A stretch of 64,000 nt of DNA from an uncultured Clostridia bacterium (GTDB lineage Bacteria > Bacillota > Clostridia > Lachnospirales > Anaerotignaceae). A program made the position numbers and the translations under genes. Positions 15,790 through 23,762 of the stretch are shown piece by piece (within the stretch, counting starts at the first letter, position 1; each line of letters opens with the position of its first letter). The notes under the pieces were generated by a model, which saw only the letters and a list, made by a program, of their open reading frames with translations, made no database searches and was not told the origin of the DNA. The stretch is taken from contig CALWGC010000005.1 in NCBI GenBank assembly GCA_944378105.1, positions 1 through 64,000 on the forward strand, read 5' to 3'.

Positions 15790-17664
15790 TTATTCCAGTT
15801 CAAAAGCACCGGTATACAGTTGGTAATACTGGCCTTTTTGCTGCATCAGTGTGTCGTGGTTGCCTCTTTCCAAAATATGGCCGTTTTCCATGACCATAAT
15901 CAAATCGGAATTTTGAATGGTGGAAAGACGGTGGGCAATGACAAAGACGGTGCGGCCGTGCATCAAAGCGTCCATGCCTTTTTGTACCAGCGACTCTGTT
16001 CTGGTATCGATGCTGCTGGTGGCTTCGTCCAAGATCATGACCGGTGGATCGGCCACGGCAGCCCGGGCAATGTTCAACAGCTGGCGTTGCCCCTGGGATA
16101 AGTCGGTGCCGTCGCCGGTGATGACCGTTTGATAACCGTCCGGTAAACGGGAGATGAAGGAATGGGCGTTGGCCAATTTGGCGGCGGCAATACATTCTTC
16201 ATCGGTGGCATCCAGCCGGCCATAACGGATGTTTTCCATAATGGTGCCGCTGAACAAATGGGTGTCTTGCAATACCATGCCCAGGGCTTTTCGCAGGGAT
16301 GGTTTTTGAATGCGGCTGATGTCAATGCCGTCATAGGTAATGGCGCCGCTTTGGATGTCATAGAAACGGTTGAGCAAGTTGGTGATGGTGGTTTTGCCGG
16401 CCCCTGTATGGCCAACCAAAGCCACTTTTTCGCCGGGGCTTGCTTCGGCAGAAATGTCGGTCAAAATCTGTTTGCCCGGTACATAACTGAAGTCCACGTG
16501 ATCCAATACCACATCACCATTTAAAGGCACATAGGTAAAACCGGCGCCTTCTGGTACTTTCCAAGCCCAGTGGTTGGTCCGTTTGGTGGTTTCTTTGAGA
16601 CCTTCGTCCGTTTCTTCCACACAAACCAGCGTTACATCGCCGTGGTCTTCTTCTGGCGCTTCGTCCATCAAAGTGAAGATACGATGGGCGCCGGCCAGGG
16701 CCATGACAACGGAGTTGGCCTGCTGGGAAATTTGGCTGATGGGCATGGCGAAAGAACGGGTCAGCTGTAAGAAAGAGGCAATGGTCCCCAAGGTCAGCCC
16801 GCCCATGCCGCCTACGGCCAACATACCGCCTACGATGGCCACCAGTGCATACATCAAGTTGCCCAGGTTTGCCATGATGGGCATCATCATGTTGGCAAAG
16901 CGGTTGGCGTTGGTGGCACTTTCGCAAAGCTGGTCATTTAAGGCCGTAAAGTCGCGGATGGCAGCTTCTTCGTGGTTAAAGACTTTGATGACTTTTTGGC
17001 CGTCCATCATTTCTTCGATATAGCCGTTTAAGGCCCCCAGGTCTTTTTGCTGGCGCACAAAGTAAAAACCGCTGTGGCCGCCAATGGTTCTGGCCACAAA
17101 GAACATCACAGCCACCACGCACAAGACGAGAATGGTCAGCGGGATGGAGCGATAGAGCATAGCAAAAAAGACGCTGACAATGGTAATCAAAGAAGAAAAG
17201 GCCATGGGCAGACTTTGGGTAATCATCTGCCGCAACGTATCGGTGTCGTTGGTGTAGCAGCTCATTACATCGCCAAAGGGATGGGTGTCGAAATAAGAGA
17301 TGGGCAGTTTTTGCATTTTTTCAAACATTTCGTCTCGGATTTCTTTTAACACCCCTTGGGCAATGGTCACCATGGAGCGGTTATAGAGCAAGTTGGCTGC
17401 AACGCCGATATAATAAATGACGGCCATTTGGGCAATGCCGCCCACAAGGGGTGCAAAGTTTGGTACCTCCTGGCCAAGCAGAGGCGTGATATAATCATCA
17501 ATCAAGGTTTGGATGAACAAAGACCCAACCACGTTGGCCAAGGAACTGAGGATAATCCCAATGAGCACCAAACACATGGCAGCTTTGTGCGGTTTAAAAA
17601 TATAGTCCATCAGCCGTTTGGCTGCAAAACGGTCAAATTTCATGCTTCTTTTTGGTTCACGCAT
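15790..17664 (-). CDS. ABC exporter half-transporter, catalytically competent subunit
   Basis: The 624-residue protein fuses six transmembrane helices (about residues 30-320) to an ATPase domain. Walker A is GHTGAGKTT, the signature is LSQGQ (not LSGGQ) and Walker B ends in MILDEATSSID with the catalytic Glu present. A charged insert of about 60 residues (EEDHGDVTLVCVEETDEG and on) separates membrane and ATPase parts, as in YheH/BmrD-like subunits. It overlaps the upstream ABC gene by 8 bp, so the two should form a heterodimer that exports drugs, lipids or peptides. ATG 17664 is favoured over 17673 because AAGGGAG is well spaced for it. Substrate unknown. Confidence 0.88.
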   Translation of the reverse strand: MREPKRSMKFDRFAAKRLMDYIFKPHKAAMCLVLIGIILSSLANVVGSLFIQTLIDDYITPLLGQEVPNFAPLVGGIAQMAVIYYIGVAANLLYNRSMVTIAQGVLKEIRDEMFEKMQKLPISYFDTHPFGDVMSCYTNDTDTLRQMITQSLPMAFSSLITIVSVFFAMLYRSIPLTILVLCVVAVMFFVARTIGGHSGFYFVRQQKDLGALNGYIEEMMDGQKVIKVFNHEEAAIRDFTALNDQLCESATNANRFANMMMPIMANLGNLMYALVAIVGGMLAVGGMGGLTLGTIASFLQLTRSFAMPISQISQQANSVVMALAGAHRIFTLMDEAPEEDHGDVTLVCVEETDEGLKETTKRTNHWAWKVPEGAGFTYVPLNGDVVLDHVDFSYVPGKQILTDISAEASPGEKVALVGHTGAGKTTITNLLNRFYDIQSGAITYDGIDISRIQKPSLRKALGMVLQDTHLFSGTIMENIRYGRLDATDEECIAAAKLANAHSFISRLPDGYQTVITGDGTDLSQGQRQLLNIARAAVADPPVMILDEATSSIDTRTESLVQKGMDALMHGRTVFVIAHRLSTIQNSDLIMVMENGHILERGNHDTLMQQKGQYYQLYTGAFELE

Positions 17665-19384
17665 GGGTGTCATCTCCCTTCTGTTGGGACTGGTATACTT
17701 CCTGATAAATGGAGCAGCGAGAAAGCAGTGCTTCGTGGGTGCCGCAGTCTACAATCTGTCCATCGTCCATCACCAAAATTAGGTCGGCCTGTTCCACAGA
17801 AGAAATCCGCTGGGCAATGATGATTTTGGTGGTATTGGGAATTTCTGTTTGGAATGCCTGACGAATCAAGGCGTCGGTCCGGGTGTCAACGGCGCTGGTG
17901 GAGTCATCCAAAATCAAAATCTTGGGCTGTTTCAGCAGGGCCCGGGCAATACAAAGCCGCTGTTTTTGGCCGCCGGAAACGTTGCTGCCGCCTTGTTCAA
18001 TATAGGTTTCATATTGGTCGGGGAATTTTTCCACAAACTCGTCGGCGCAGGCCAGCTTTGCCGCATGGCGAATTTGGGTCATGTCGGCATCGGCGTCGCC
18101 CCAACGCAAGTTTTCGGCAATGGTGCCGCTAAAGAGCACATTTTTTTGCAGTACCATAGAAACGGCATCTCGCAACGTCTGTAAATCGTAATCCTTGACG
18201 TCCACGCCGCCTACCAGCACCCGGCCTTCTGTGGTGTCGTACAGACGGGCAATCAGCTGTACCAAGGTGGTCTTGGCGCTGCCGGTGCCGCCGATGATAC
18301 CCACCGTGGCCCCGCTTGGGATGGTCAGCGATACATCCGAAAGGGCATTTTTGTTTCCGCCATAGGAGAAAGAAGCATGGTCAAAGACCACAGAACCATC
18401 GGCAACATGCATCACCGGATTTTGCGGGTTGTGGATGGTGCTTTCTTCGGTCAGTACTTCGCTGACACGCTGGGCCGAGGCCTTGGACATGGTAATCATG
18501 ACAAATACCATGGAAATCATCATCAAGCTCATCAAAATCTGTGTGGCATAACTGATTAAGTTCATCAACTGTCCAGTGGTTAAGGTGCCGCCAACGATGG
18601 ATTTGGCGCCGAAATAGCTGATGGCCAAAATACAAGTATAAACGGCAAACTGCATACAGGGGCTGTTGAAGGCCAAAAGCCGTTCGGCTTTGGAAAACAG
18701 CCGGTAAATTTCATCGGAAACTTGATTGAATTTATCGGTTTCTTTTTCTTCTCGCACAAAGGATTTGACCACGCGAATCCCCAGCAAGTTTTCTTGCACC
18801 ACTTCATTCAATTTGTCATAGGTGTGGAATACTTTGGTGAACAAAGGGTGGGCATTGCGGATAATCAGTTGCAAGGCGATGGTCAAAAAAGGAATGATGA
18901 CCACATAAATGAGGGCCATTTTGGGATTGATGAAACAGGTCATGCCCAAAGCGGCAATCATCATCACCGGGGCCCGTACGGCGATTCGTATGATCATCAT
19001 AAAGGCCATCTGCAAGTTGGTGATGTCGGTGGTCATACGGGTGACAAGGCCTGCGGTGGAAAAATGGTCGATATTGGCAAAGGAAAATGTCTGCACCCGT
19101 TCAAACTCTGCCTGACGCAGATTGCGGCTGAAGCGGGCCGATGCTTTGGCCGAAAAAATACCGGCCAACATCCCAGACACTAAGCTAAAGATCGTGGTGA
19201 TAATCAGCAAAGCACCAATGCGCTTGATATAGTCCATATCGCCCAGATCAATGCCGTTATCGATGATTTTTGACATTAAAAACGGAATGAAAATTTCCAA
19301 CACAACTTCGCCGACGACGAAAATGGGTGTTATGATGGCATACTTTTTTGCGTCGCCCAGGCAAGCGGTCAATGGATTTTTCAT
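17657..19384 (-). CDS. ABC exporter half-transporter, degenerate-site subunit
   Basis: This 575-residue partner has the same six-helix plus ATPase layout. Its Walker A is GGTGSAKTT, its signature is the canonical VSGGQ, and Walker B reads LILDDSTSAVD, with Asp replacing the catalytic Glu. Together with the LSQGQ signature of its partner this makes one non-hydrolysing and one hydrolysing ATP site, the hallmark of asymmetric heterodimers such as TM287/288, BmrCD and LmrCD. ATG 19384 follows AAAGGAGGG. It lies 86 bp after the marR gene, and the order marR-ABC-ABC suggests induction by a transported toxic compound. Confidence 0.88.
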   Translation of the reverse strand: MKNPLTACLGDAKKYAIITPIFVVGEVVLEIFIPFLMSKIIDNGIDLGDMDYIKRIGALLIITTIFSLVSGMLAGIFSAKASARFSRNLRQAEFERVQTFSFANIDHFSTAGLVTRMTTDITNLQMAFMMIIRIAVRAPVMMIAALGMTCFINPKMALIYVVIIPFLTIALQLIIRNAHPLFTKVFHTYDKLNEVVQENLLGIRVVKSFVREEKETDKFNQVSDEIYRLFSKAERLLAFNSPCMQFAVYTCILAISYFGAKSIVGGTLTTGQLMNLISYATQILMSLMMISMVFVMITMSKASAQRVSEVLTEESTIHNPQNPVMHVADGSVVFDHASFSYGGNKNALSDVSLTIPSGATVGIIGGTGSAKTTLVQLIARLYDTTEGRVLVGGVDVKDYDLQTLRDAVSMVLQKNVLFSGTIAENLRWGDADADMTQIRHAAKLACADEFVEKFPDQYETYIEQGGSNVSGGQKQRLCIARALLKQPKILILDDSTSAVDTRTDALIRQAFQTEIPNTTKIIIAQRISSVEQADLILVMDDGQIVDCGTHEALLSRCSIYQEVYQSQQKGDDTHA

Positions 19385-19470
19385 GCGAAAACCCTCCTTT
19401 ACTGTTTTTGTTTTTGCGCAAAAAAAGAACAGAGCAATAAGCGGCCCCCAAAAGAGCTACAGGCTAGCGT

Positions 19471-19905
19471 TTAGCGAATGTTCTGTTCCATTTTGGCAAG
19501 AATGGCGGAAAAAAAGGCAATTTCTTCTTTGGTCAGTCCCTGGCAGAGCAAGGCTTCTGCTTCTTGTAAATTTTGTTGAATGATGGCAAATAACGCATTG
19601 GCCTGGTCTGTCAGACAAAGGCGTTTGAGTCTGCCGTCTTGGGTCGAAGGTTCCCGCACCAAAAGACCTCGTTTTTCCATCAGCTGCAATACGCCGGTGA
19701 CGGTGGAGCGGCGGATGGAAAAAAATTTCTCCAAATCACGCTGAAACACATCCTGCGTCTGGCTTTTTTCATGCACAACCACAATAATCATCCGCTGCAT
19801 CGGTGTCAAATTTTCGCCTTCGTGATAAAGGGGAATTTGATTGAGATGCCGGGAAAAGAGATTGGATACGCTTTTGAGCTGCTTTCCCAAGGGGACTTGT
19901 TCCAT
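19471..19905 (-). CDS. MarR-family transcriptional regulator
   Basis: The 144-residue winged-helix protein has the MarR layout: dimerisation helices at both ends, a recognition region FFSIRRSTVTGVLQLMEKRGLLVRE (about residues 65-89) and the wing with DGRLKRLCLT. Members are usually repressors released by small ligands. It heads the operon with the two ABC exporter genes. A GTTAG-N4-CTAAC palindrome sits right behind its own -10 box, so autorepression together with the exporter is likely. The inducing ligand is unknown. Confidence 0.9.
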   Translation of the reverse strand: MEQVPLGKQLKSVSNLFSRHLNQIPLYHEGENLTPMQRMIIVVVHEKSQTQDVFQRDLEKFFSIRRSTVTGVLQLMEKRGLLVREPSTQDGRLKRLCLTDQANALFAIIQQNLQEAEALLCQGLTKEEIAFFSAILAKMEQNIR

Positions 19906-19923
19906 AGAATCACTTCCTTTTTT

Positions 19924-19967
19924 GTTAGCTTACTAACATTATAAAGACTTTTTTGTCTTTTTGTCAA
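19924..19967 (-). promoter_or_regulatory. Promoter and MarR operator of the exporter operon
   Basis: On the minus strand TTGACA (19962-19967), 18 bp, TATAAT (19938-19943). A palindrome GTTAG-TAAG-CTAAC (19924-19937) abuts the -10 and would cover the transcription start, the usual place for a MarR operator. An additional inverted repeat AAAGAC/GTCTTT lies in the spacer. Confidence 0.75.
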
Positions 19968-20160
19968 GAGAAGAACAGGGAAAAGGGCTGAAATAAAAAC
20001 CGTATAAAACAAGAAAAAAACAGCAGTTTTTCTCAGACAAAACGGCTGTTTTTGGATGCATTTGTTTCTTTGATCAAAGGGAGAAATCATTTTTTTGGAA
20101 ATCCAAGCAAGTTGCATAGAACAAACTGGGCGAGGGGAGAAAAGGCCCTTTTGGGCCCAT

Positions 20161-20191
20161 AAAAAAGCCGCCAAAGAAGTCCTTTGGCGGC
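20161..20191 (-). terminator. Terminator of the kinase-dehydrogenase pair
   Basis: GCCGCCAAAG pairs with CTTTGGCGGC, followed on the minus strand by TTTTTT, 23 bp after the pdxA2-type stop. The 19968-20160 stretch holds nothing else I recognise. Confidence 0.8.
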
Positions 20192-20213
20192 AAAAAACGA
20201 TGACTTTTTTCTT

Positions 20214-21257
20214 TTATTCTTGGTTTCGGTTGTTGGCCAGCAAAATGCCGTATTCCATGGCGTTGACCAAGCTGATTTCGTTTTGCACCCCTTGTCCGGC
20301 ATGGCCAAAGGCCGTGCCATGGTCCACAGAGGCCCGGATGATGGGCAGCCCCAAGGTGATGTTGACACCGCTGACTGCACCCCATTTTTTGGCTTCTTTG
20401 TCGTACACAAAGCCAACTACTTTCAGTGGGATATGGCCTTGGTCATGGTACATGGCCACCACAATGTCATACCAGCCGCCTCTGGCCTTGGAGAACAGAG
20501 AGTCTGGCGGTACGGGGCCATCGGCCAAAATGCCTTCGGCTTTGGCTGCTTCGATGGCGGGAGAGATTTCTTCGATTTCTTCCCGGCCAAAAAGACCGCC
20601 TTCGCCGCTGTGTGGGTTTAAGCCGGCCACGCCAACGCGTGGGGAAGCAATGCCCAGCTGTTTACAAGCGTTGTTGGCAATGCGGATCACATCCAGCACC
20701 CGTTGTTTTTTCACCCGGTCGCAAGCTTCCCGCAACGAAACGTGGGTGGAAACGTGTACCACCCGCAAATCTTCATGGGCCAGCATCATGGTGTATTTAT
20801 CGGTGCCGGTAAATTCGGCATAAATTTCTGTGTGACCGGAATAATGGTGGCCGGCCAGGTTGATGGCTTCTTTGTTCAAGGCGTTGGTGATGGTGGCGTC
20901 CACTTCGCCGGCCATGGCCAGTTCAATGACTTTTTTCACGCACTGGAAAGCGGCTTCGCCGCACATGGCGCTGACTTTGCCATATTCAAATTGGTCCATG
21001 TCGATCAAGTCCATCTGATAAACGTCGATGGTGCCAAATTCAAATTTTGCGTCTTTGACAGAAGAAACGGGGTTTAGATGGATGCGGTCTTCTTCTTTCA
21101 AAATCCGGATGGAATCGGCCAGTACGTTACAGTCGCCGATGACGATGGGGCGGCATTTTTCATACATTTGTGGGTTGCGCAATGCTTTGATGGTGATTTC
21201 CGGGCCGCAGCCGGCAGGATCGCCCATGGTGATGCCTAAAATTGGTCGTTTGTTCAT
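20214..21257 (-). CDS. PdxA2-type 4-phospho-threonate/erythronate dehydrogenase
   Basis: The 347-residue protein belongs to the PdxA family of metal-dependent beta-decarboxylating dehydrogenases. It starts ILGITMGDPAGCGPEI and carries the metal-binding His residues in HYSGHTEIYAEF, VSTHVSLREA and AMYHDQGHIPLK. Many genomes have a second PdxA (PdxA2) next to a DUF1537 kinase, where it converts 4-phospho-D-threonate to dihydroxyacetone phosphate and CO2. Here that kinase is the preceding gene, 18 bp away, so this catabolic role is more likely than vitamin B6 synthesis. Substrate stereochemistry is inferred from the pairing, not from residues. Confidence 0.8.
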   Translation of the reverse strand: MNKRPILGITMGDPAGCGPEITIKALRNPQMYEKCRPIVIGDCNVLADSIRILKEEDRIHLNPVSSVKDAKFEFGTIDVYQMDLIDMDQFEYGKVSAMCGEAAFQCVKKVIELAMAGEVDATITNALNKEAINLAGHHYSGHTEIYAEFTGTDKYTMMLAHEDLRVVHVSTHVSLREACDRVKKQRVLDVIRIANNACKQLGIASPRVGVAGLNPHSGEGGLFGREEIEEISPAIEAAKAEGILADGPVPPDSLFSKARGGWYDIVVAMYHDQGHIPLKVVGFVYDKEAKKWGAVSGVNITLGLPIIRASVDHGTAFGHAGQGVQNEISLVNAMEYGILLANNRNQE

Positions 21258-21275
21258 AAAAGGATCTCCCCCCTG

Positions 21276-22502
21276 TTATTTGGTATTGACTTGCAGGTAT
21301 TGAATGACTTTCACTAAGGTATCTTCTTCGCCAAAGCCGCCGGATTTGGTAACCATGCTGCTGCCGTCGGCCATGCCTTCTTTCAAAATGCCAATGGGCA
21401 CCCCGGGCACAATTTCGTCGGTCAATTCCATGCCGGCCGAGCCCAAGGCATGGCAAATTTGAAAGGCGGTGTCGCCGCCGGTGGCCACAAAGGTGACAGG
21501 CTTGATGTGGTCAAAAAGGCGTTTGACAATATCGCCCAGGCTTTCTGCCACCAACAACGATTTTTCCGAATTTTCCACGCTTTCTCGCAGCACCATGGTG
21601 TATTCTTCAAACAAACTGTCGATGGCAATGACCACCAGTTTTTGGCCGTTGTCGTAAAGACAGGTGGATTGACGGACGGCGTCGCTGACGGCTTTTTCAT
21701 ATTGGCCTTCGATGATTTCTTTGGAATTGACCACCACCACCGGGCAGTGGAACGTTTCTTTCATCATCCGCACCTGGTGGGCCGTGGTGGCGCTGCGGGA
21801 GCCAACCACCACAAAGGTGGTACCTTCGTATTTGACGCAGGCTTTTTTCTTGCGGCCCAACTGCTTGGCCAATCCTGCGCTGCCGCAAAAGACTTTCTTT
21901 GGTGTATCCACCAGCATGGCGGCGTCACTAATCAGTTTCAAATCCTCATTGTCTACGGTGTCAAAGACAAAAATGCTGGCGCCTTTTTTCATCTGCTCTG
22001 TGAGGAAAGCGGCCAGGTGGCTTGCGCCTTCGCGGATGGTGGTCAGACGGACGCCAATGGCTTTTTTGCTGGTTTCGGTGTTAAAAATATTGGTGATGTC
22101 CACATGTTTGCCGTCAGGCATCAGCAGTGTGCCGTCGGTGACGATGCGGCCGTTTTCTGGAAAGGCACTGGCCACAAAGGCCACCGAAGCGCCTGTGGCA
22201 TCCAAAATAGCCTCCAGTTCCGGCGCGGGATTGCCCCGCATGAGGGAATCCACCTTTTTATAAATATATTCCAGCTGAGGCAGCTCTCCCAGCTGCTTGG
22301 CCAGCGCATACACTTTGTCATAAGCTTCCTGACTGGGTAAAGGCCGGGTATCGGTGTTGATGACAACCACGTTGCTGTCAAAGAGCTTTCCGGTAACGGT
22401 ATTATCGTTTAAGATTTTCACCCGCGTGGTATAGCCGTTTTTGACATACTGGACGCCGGTGTCGTTGGCGCCGGTCAAATCGTCGGCAATGATGGCGATC
22501 AT
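21276..22502 (-). CDS. Four-carbon acid-sugar kinase (DUF1537/DtnK-like)
   Basis: This 408-residue kinase family phosphorylates four-carbon sugar acids such as D-threonate or D-erythronate with ATP. The N-terminal IAIIADDLTGANDTG (residues 2-16) is the substrate-binding DDLTGA signature. The C-terminal nucleotide-binding domain shows VATGGDTAFQICHALG and VPIGILKEG. ATG 22502 has AAAGGAGG upstream; a longer frame to 22532 starts ahead of it. With the PdxA2-type gene it forms a compact two-gene pathway for sugar-acid use. No dedicated transporter or regulator is adjacent. Confidence 0.8.
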   Translation of the reverse strand: MIAIIADDLTGANDTGVQYVKNGYTTRVKILNDNTVTGKLFDSNVVVINTDTRPLPSQEAYDKVYALAKQLGELPQLEYIYKKVDSLMRGNPAPELEAILDATGASVAFVASAFPENGRIVTDGTLLMPDGKHVDITNIFNTETSKKAIGVRLTTIREGASHLAAFLTEQMKKGASIFVFDTVDNEDLKLISDAAMLVDTPKKVFCGSAGLAKQLGRKKKACVKYEGTTFVVVGSRSATTAHQVRMMKETFHCPVVVVNSKEIIEGQYEKAVSDAVRQSTCLYDNGQKLVVIAIDSLFEEYTMVLRESVENSEKSLLVAESLGDIVKRLFDHIKPVTFVATGGDTAFQICHALGSAGMELTDEIVPGVPIGILKEGMADGSSMVTKSGGFGEEDTLVKVIQYLQVNTK

Positions 22503-22635
22503 AGGCAAATTCCTCCTTTGTTCTTTCGGCAAGAAAAATTTTCCCGCTTTCTTTCATTATAGTATATTTTGCAGGAAAAAAATAGAGGCAGAGGAAAACT
22601 TCTCTTTCTTTTGCGGCAAAAATTGACGAGAGAAT

Positions 22636-22666
22636 AAAAAAAAGCCCTCCAAGAGGGCTTTTTTGT
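22636..22666 (-). terminator. Terminator of the VanW gene
   Basis: AAAAAAGCCCTC and GAGGGCTTTTTT form a symmetric hairpin that can act in both directions; on the minus strand it follows the VanW stop by 5 bp. Confidence 0.8.
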
Positions 22667-22670
22667 GTGT

Positions 22671-23558
22671 TTAAATTTCCCAAGGCAGACGGATTTTGTT
22701 TTCGGTCTTTTTCTCTTCTTCTTGTGCTTTGGGTTGGGTTTGTTGCTGTTGTTGTGGAGAACGATAATAGCTGCTGGTGGTATAGTCGGCCACGCCGTTT
22801 CGATAACGGGTCAGATGATACCCGCCGCCGCTTTGGGTCACTTCCAGCGTAATGCCGCTGACATCCAGTTTTTCTGTGGAAAGGAACCGGATTTTTAAGG
22901 CCCCATCGTTCATGGTGGCTTCGATTTTTACTGGAGCATCATAGTCGTTGCGGAAGCAAAAGTCGATGCTGCCCCAGCTGACGGTGGCGTCCATCCCCTT
23001 TGGTACATAGCCCACCGGCATGGAATGGTTGCGCCGGTCGGTGATGGTCATGCCGGTATACAGGGCGGCGTCAAAGAGGGTGGTGGACACTTGACAGATC
23101 CCGCCGCCGATGGCGTTGACCACTTCGCCGTTGGAATAGGCCCCGGCATAGCGATAGTCTTCGTATGGATTACCTACAGCAAAGAGGGCGTCGTTATAAG
23201 AAAATTCTTCGCCGGGCAACAAGATGGTGCCGTTGATGGCATCGCAGGCCAGCTGCATGTTATAGTTTCGGTCGGTGTTGGCGGCAGAGGTGGAATAGTT
23301 GGTGGTATAGGAGGCAATATCATATTGATAATTACCGTTTTCCATAGCTTGTTGGGCCGCTTCTTCGGCTGCTTTGGCTTCGGCCTCTGCTTGCAGCCGT
23401 GCTTCTTCTTCCAGCCGTGCTTTTTCTTCTTCGGTTTGTTCAAAGACGATGATGGACGAATTTTCTTCGGCCGGCGCCGTCGTGTCGGGTACGGAAGCAG
23501 CCGGAGCACCGCTGCCCATAACCAAGGATGCAACTAAAACGGGAACAACTAAGTTCAT
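22671..23558 (-). CDS. Secreted VanW-family protein
   Basis: The 295-residue product has an N-terminal hydrophobic signal (VVPVLVASLVMGSGAPAA), then an Ala/Glu-rich helical or coiled segment (about residues 45-75), then a VanW domain (about 95-235) marked by LLPGEEFSYND and GGGICQVSTTLFDAAL. A G5-like or Pro/Gln-rich tail closes it (QQQQQTQPKAQEEEKK). VanW proteins are common in clostridia, are found in some vancomycin-resistance clusters without a proven role, and are thought to act at the cell wall. There is no vanA/vanB gene here, so this is not evidence of resistance. AAAGGAAG precedes the ATG. Confidence 0.85.
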   Translation of the reverse strand: MNLVVPVLVASLVMGSGAPAASVPDTTAPAEENSSIIVFEQTEEEKARLEEEARLQAEAEAKAAEEAAQQAMENGNYQYDIASYTTNYSTSAANTDRNYNMQLACDAINGTILLPGEEFSYNDALFAVGNPYEDYRYAGAYSNGEVVNAIGGGICQVSTTLFDAALYTGMTITDRRNHSMPVGYVPKGMDATVSWGSIDFCFRNDYDAPVKIEATMNDGALKIRFLSTEKLDVSGITLEVTQSGGGYHLTRYRNGVADYTTSSYYRSPQQQQQTQPKAQEEEKKTENKIRLPWEI

Positions 23559-23715
23559 GGCAAATCTTCCTTTCTTTTCAAACTGTATCCAGTATAGGCG
23601 AATTTCGATGGAGATACAAGCCCCAAAACATAGAATTTGTATGGAAAAAATATGGTTTTTTGTAGAGAGACGGTTTTTTTGACAAAAAGTTCCGTTTGGC
23701 CAGGAAAAAAATACA

Positions 23716-23750
23716 AAAAAGGCGCCGCAGATTGCTGCAAGACGCCCTTT
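23716..23750 (-). terminator. Terminator of the pyrophosphatase gene
   Basis: On the minus strand GGGCG...GCAG / CTGC..CGCC forms a bulged stem followed by TTTTTTG, 13 bp after the stop. Confidence 0.7.
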
Positions 23751-23762
23751 TGGTTATTTTGG

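Noticed and set aside
22671-23558. VanW protein as evidence of vancomycin resistance
   Set aside because: VanW domains are common in clostridia, and no van ligase, dehydrogenase or dipeptidase is present.
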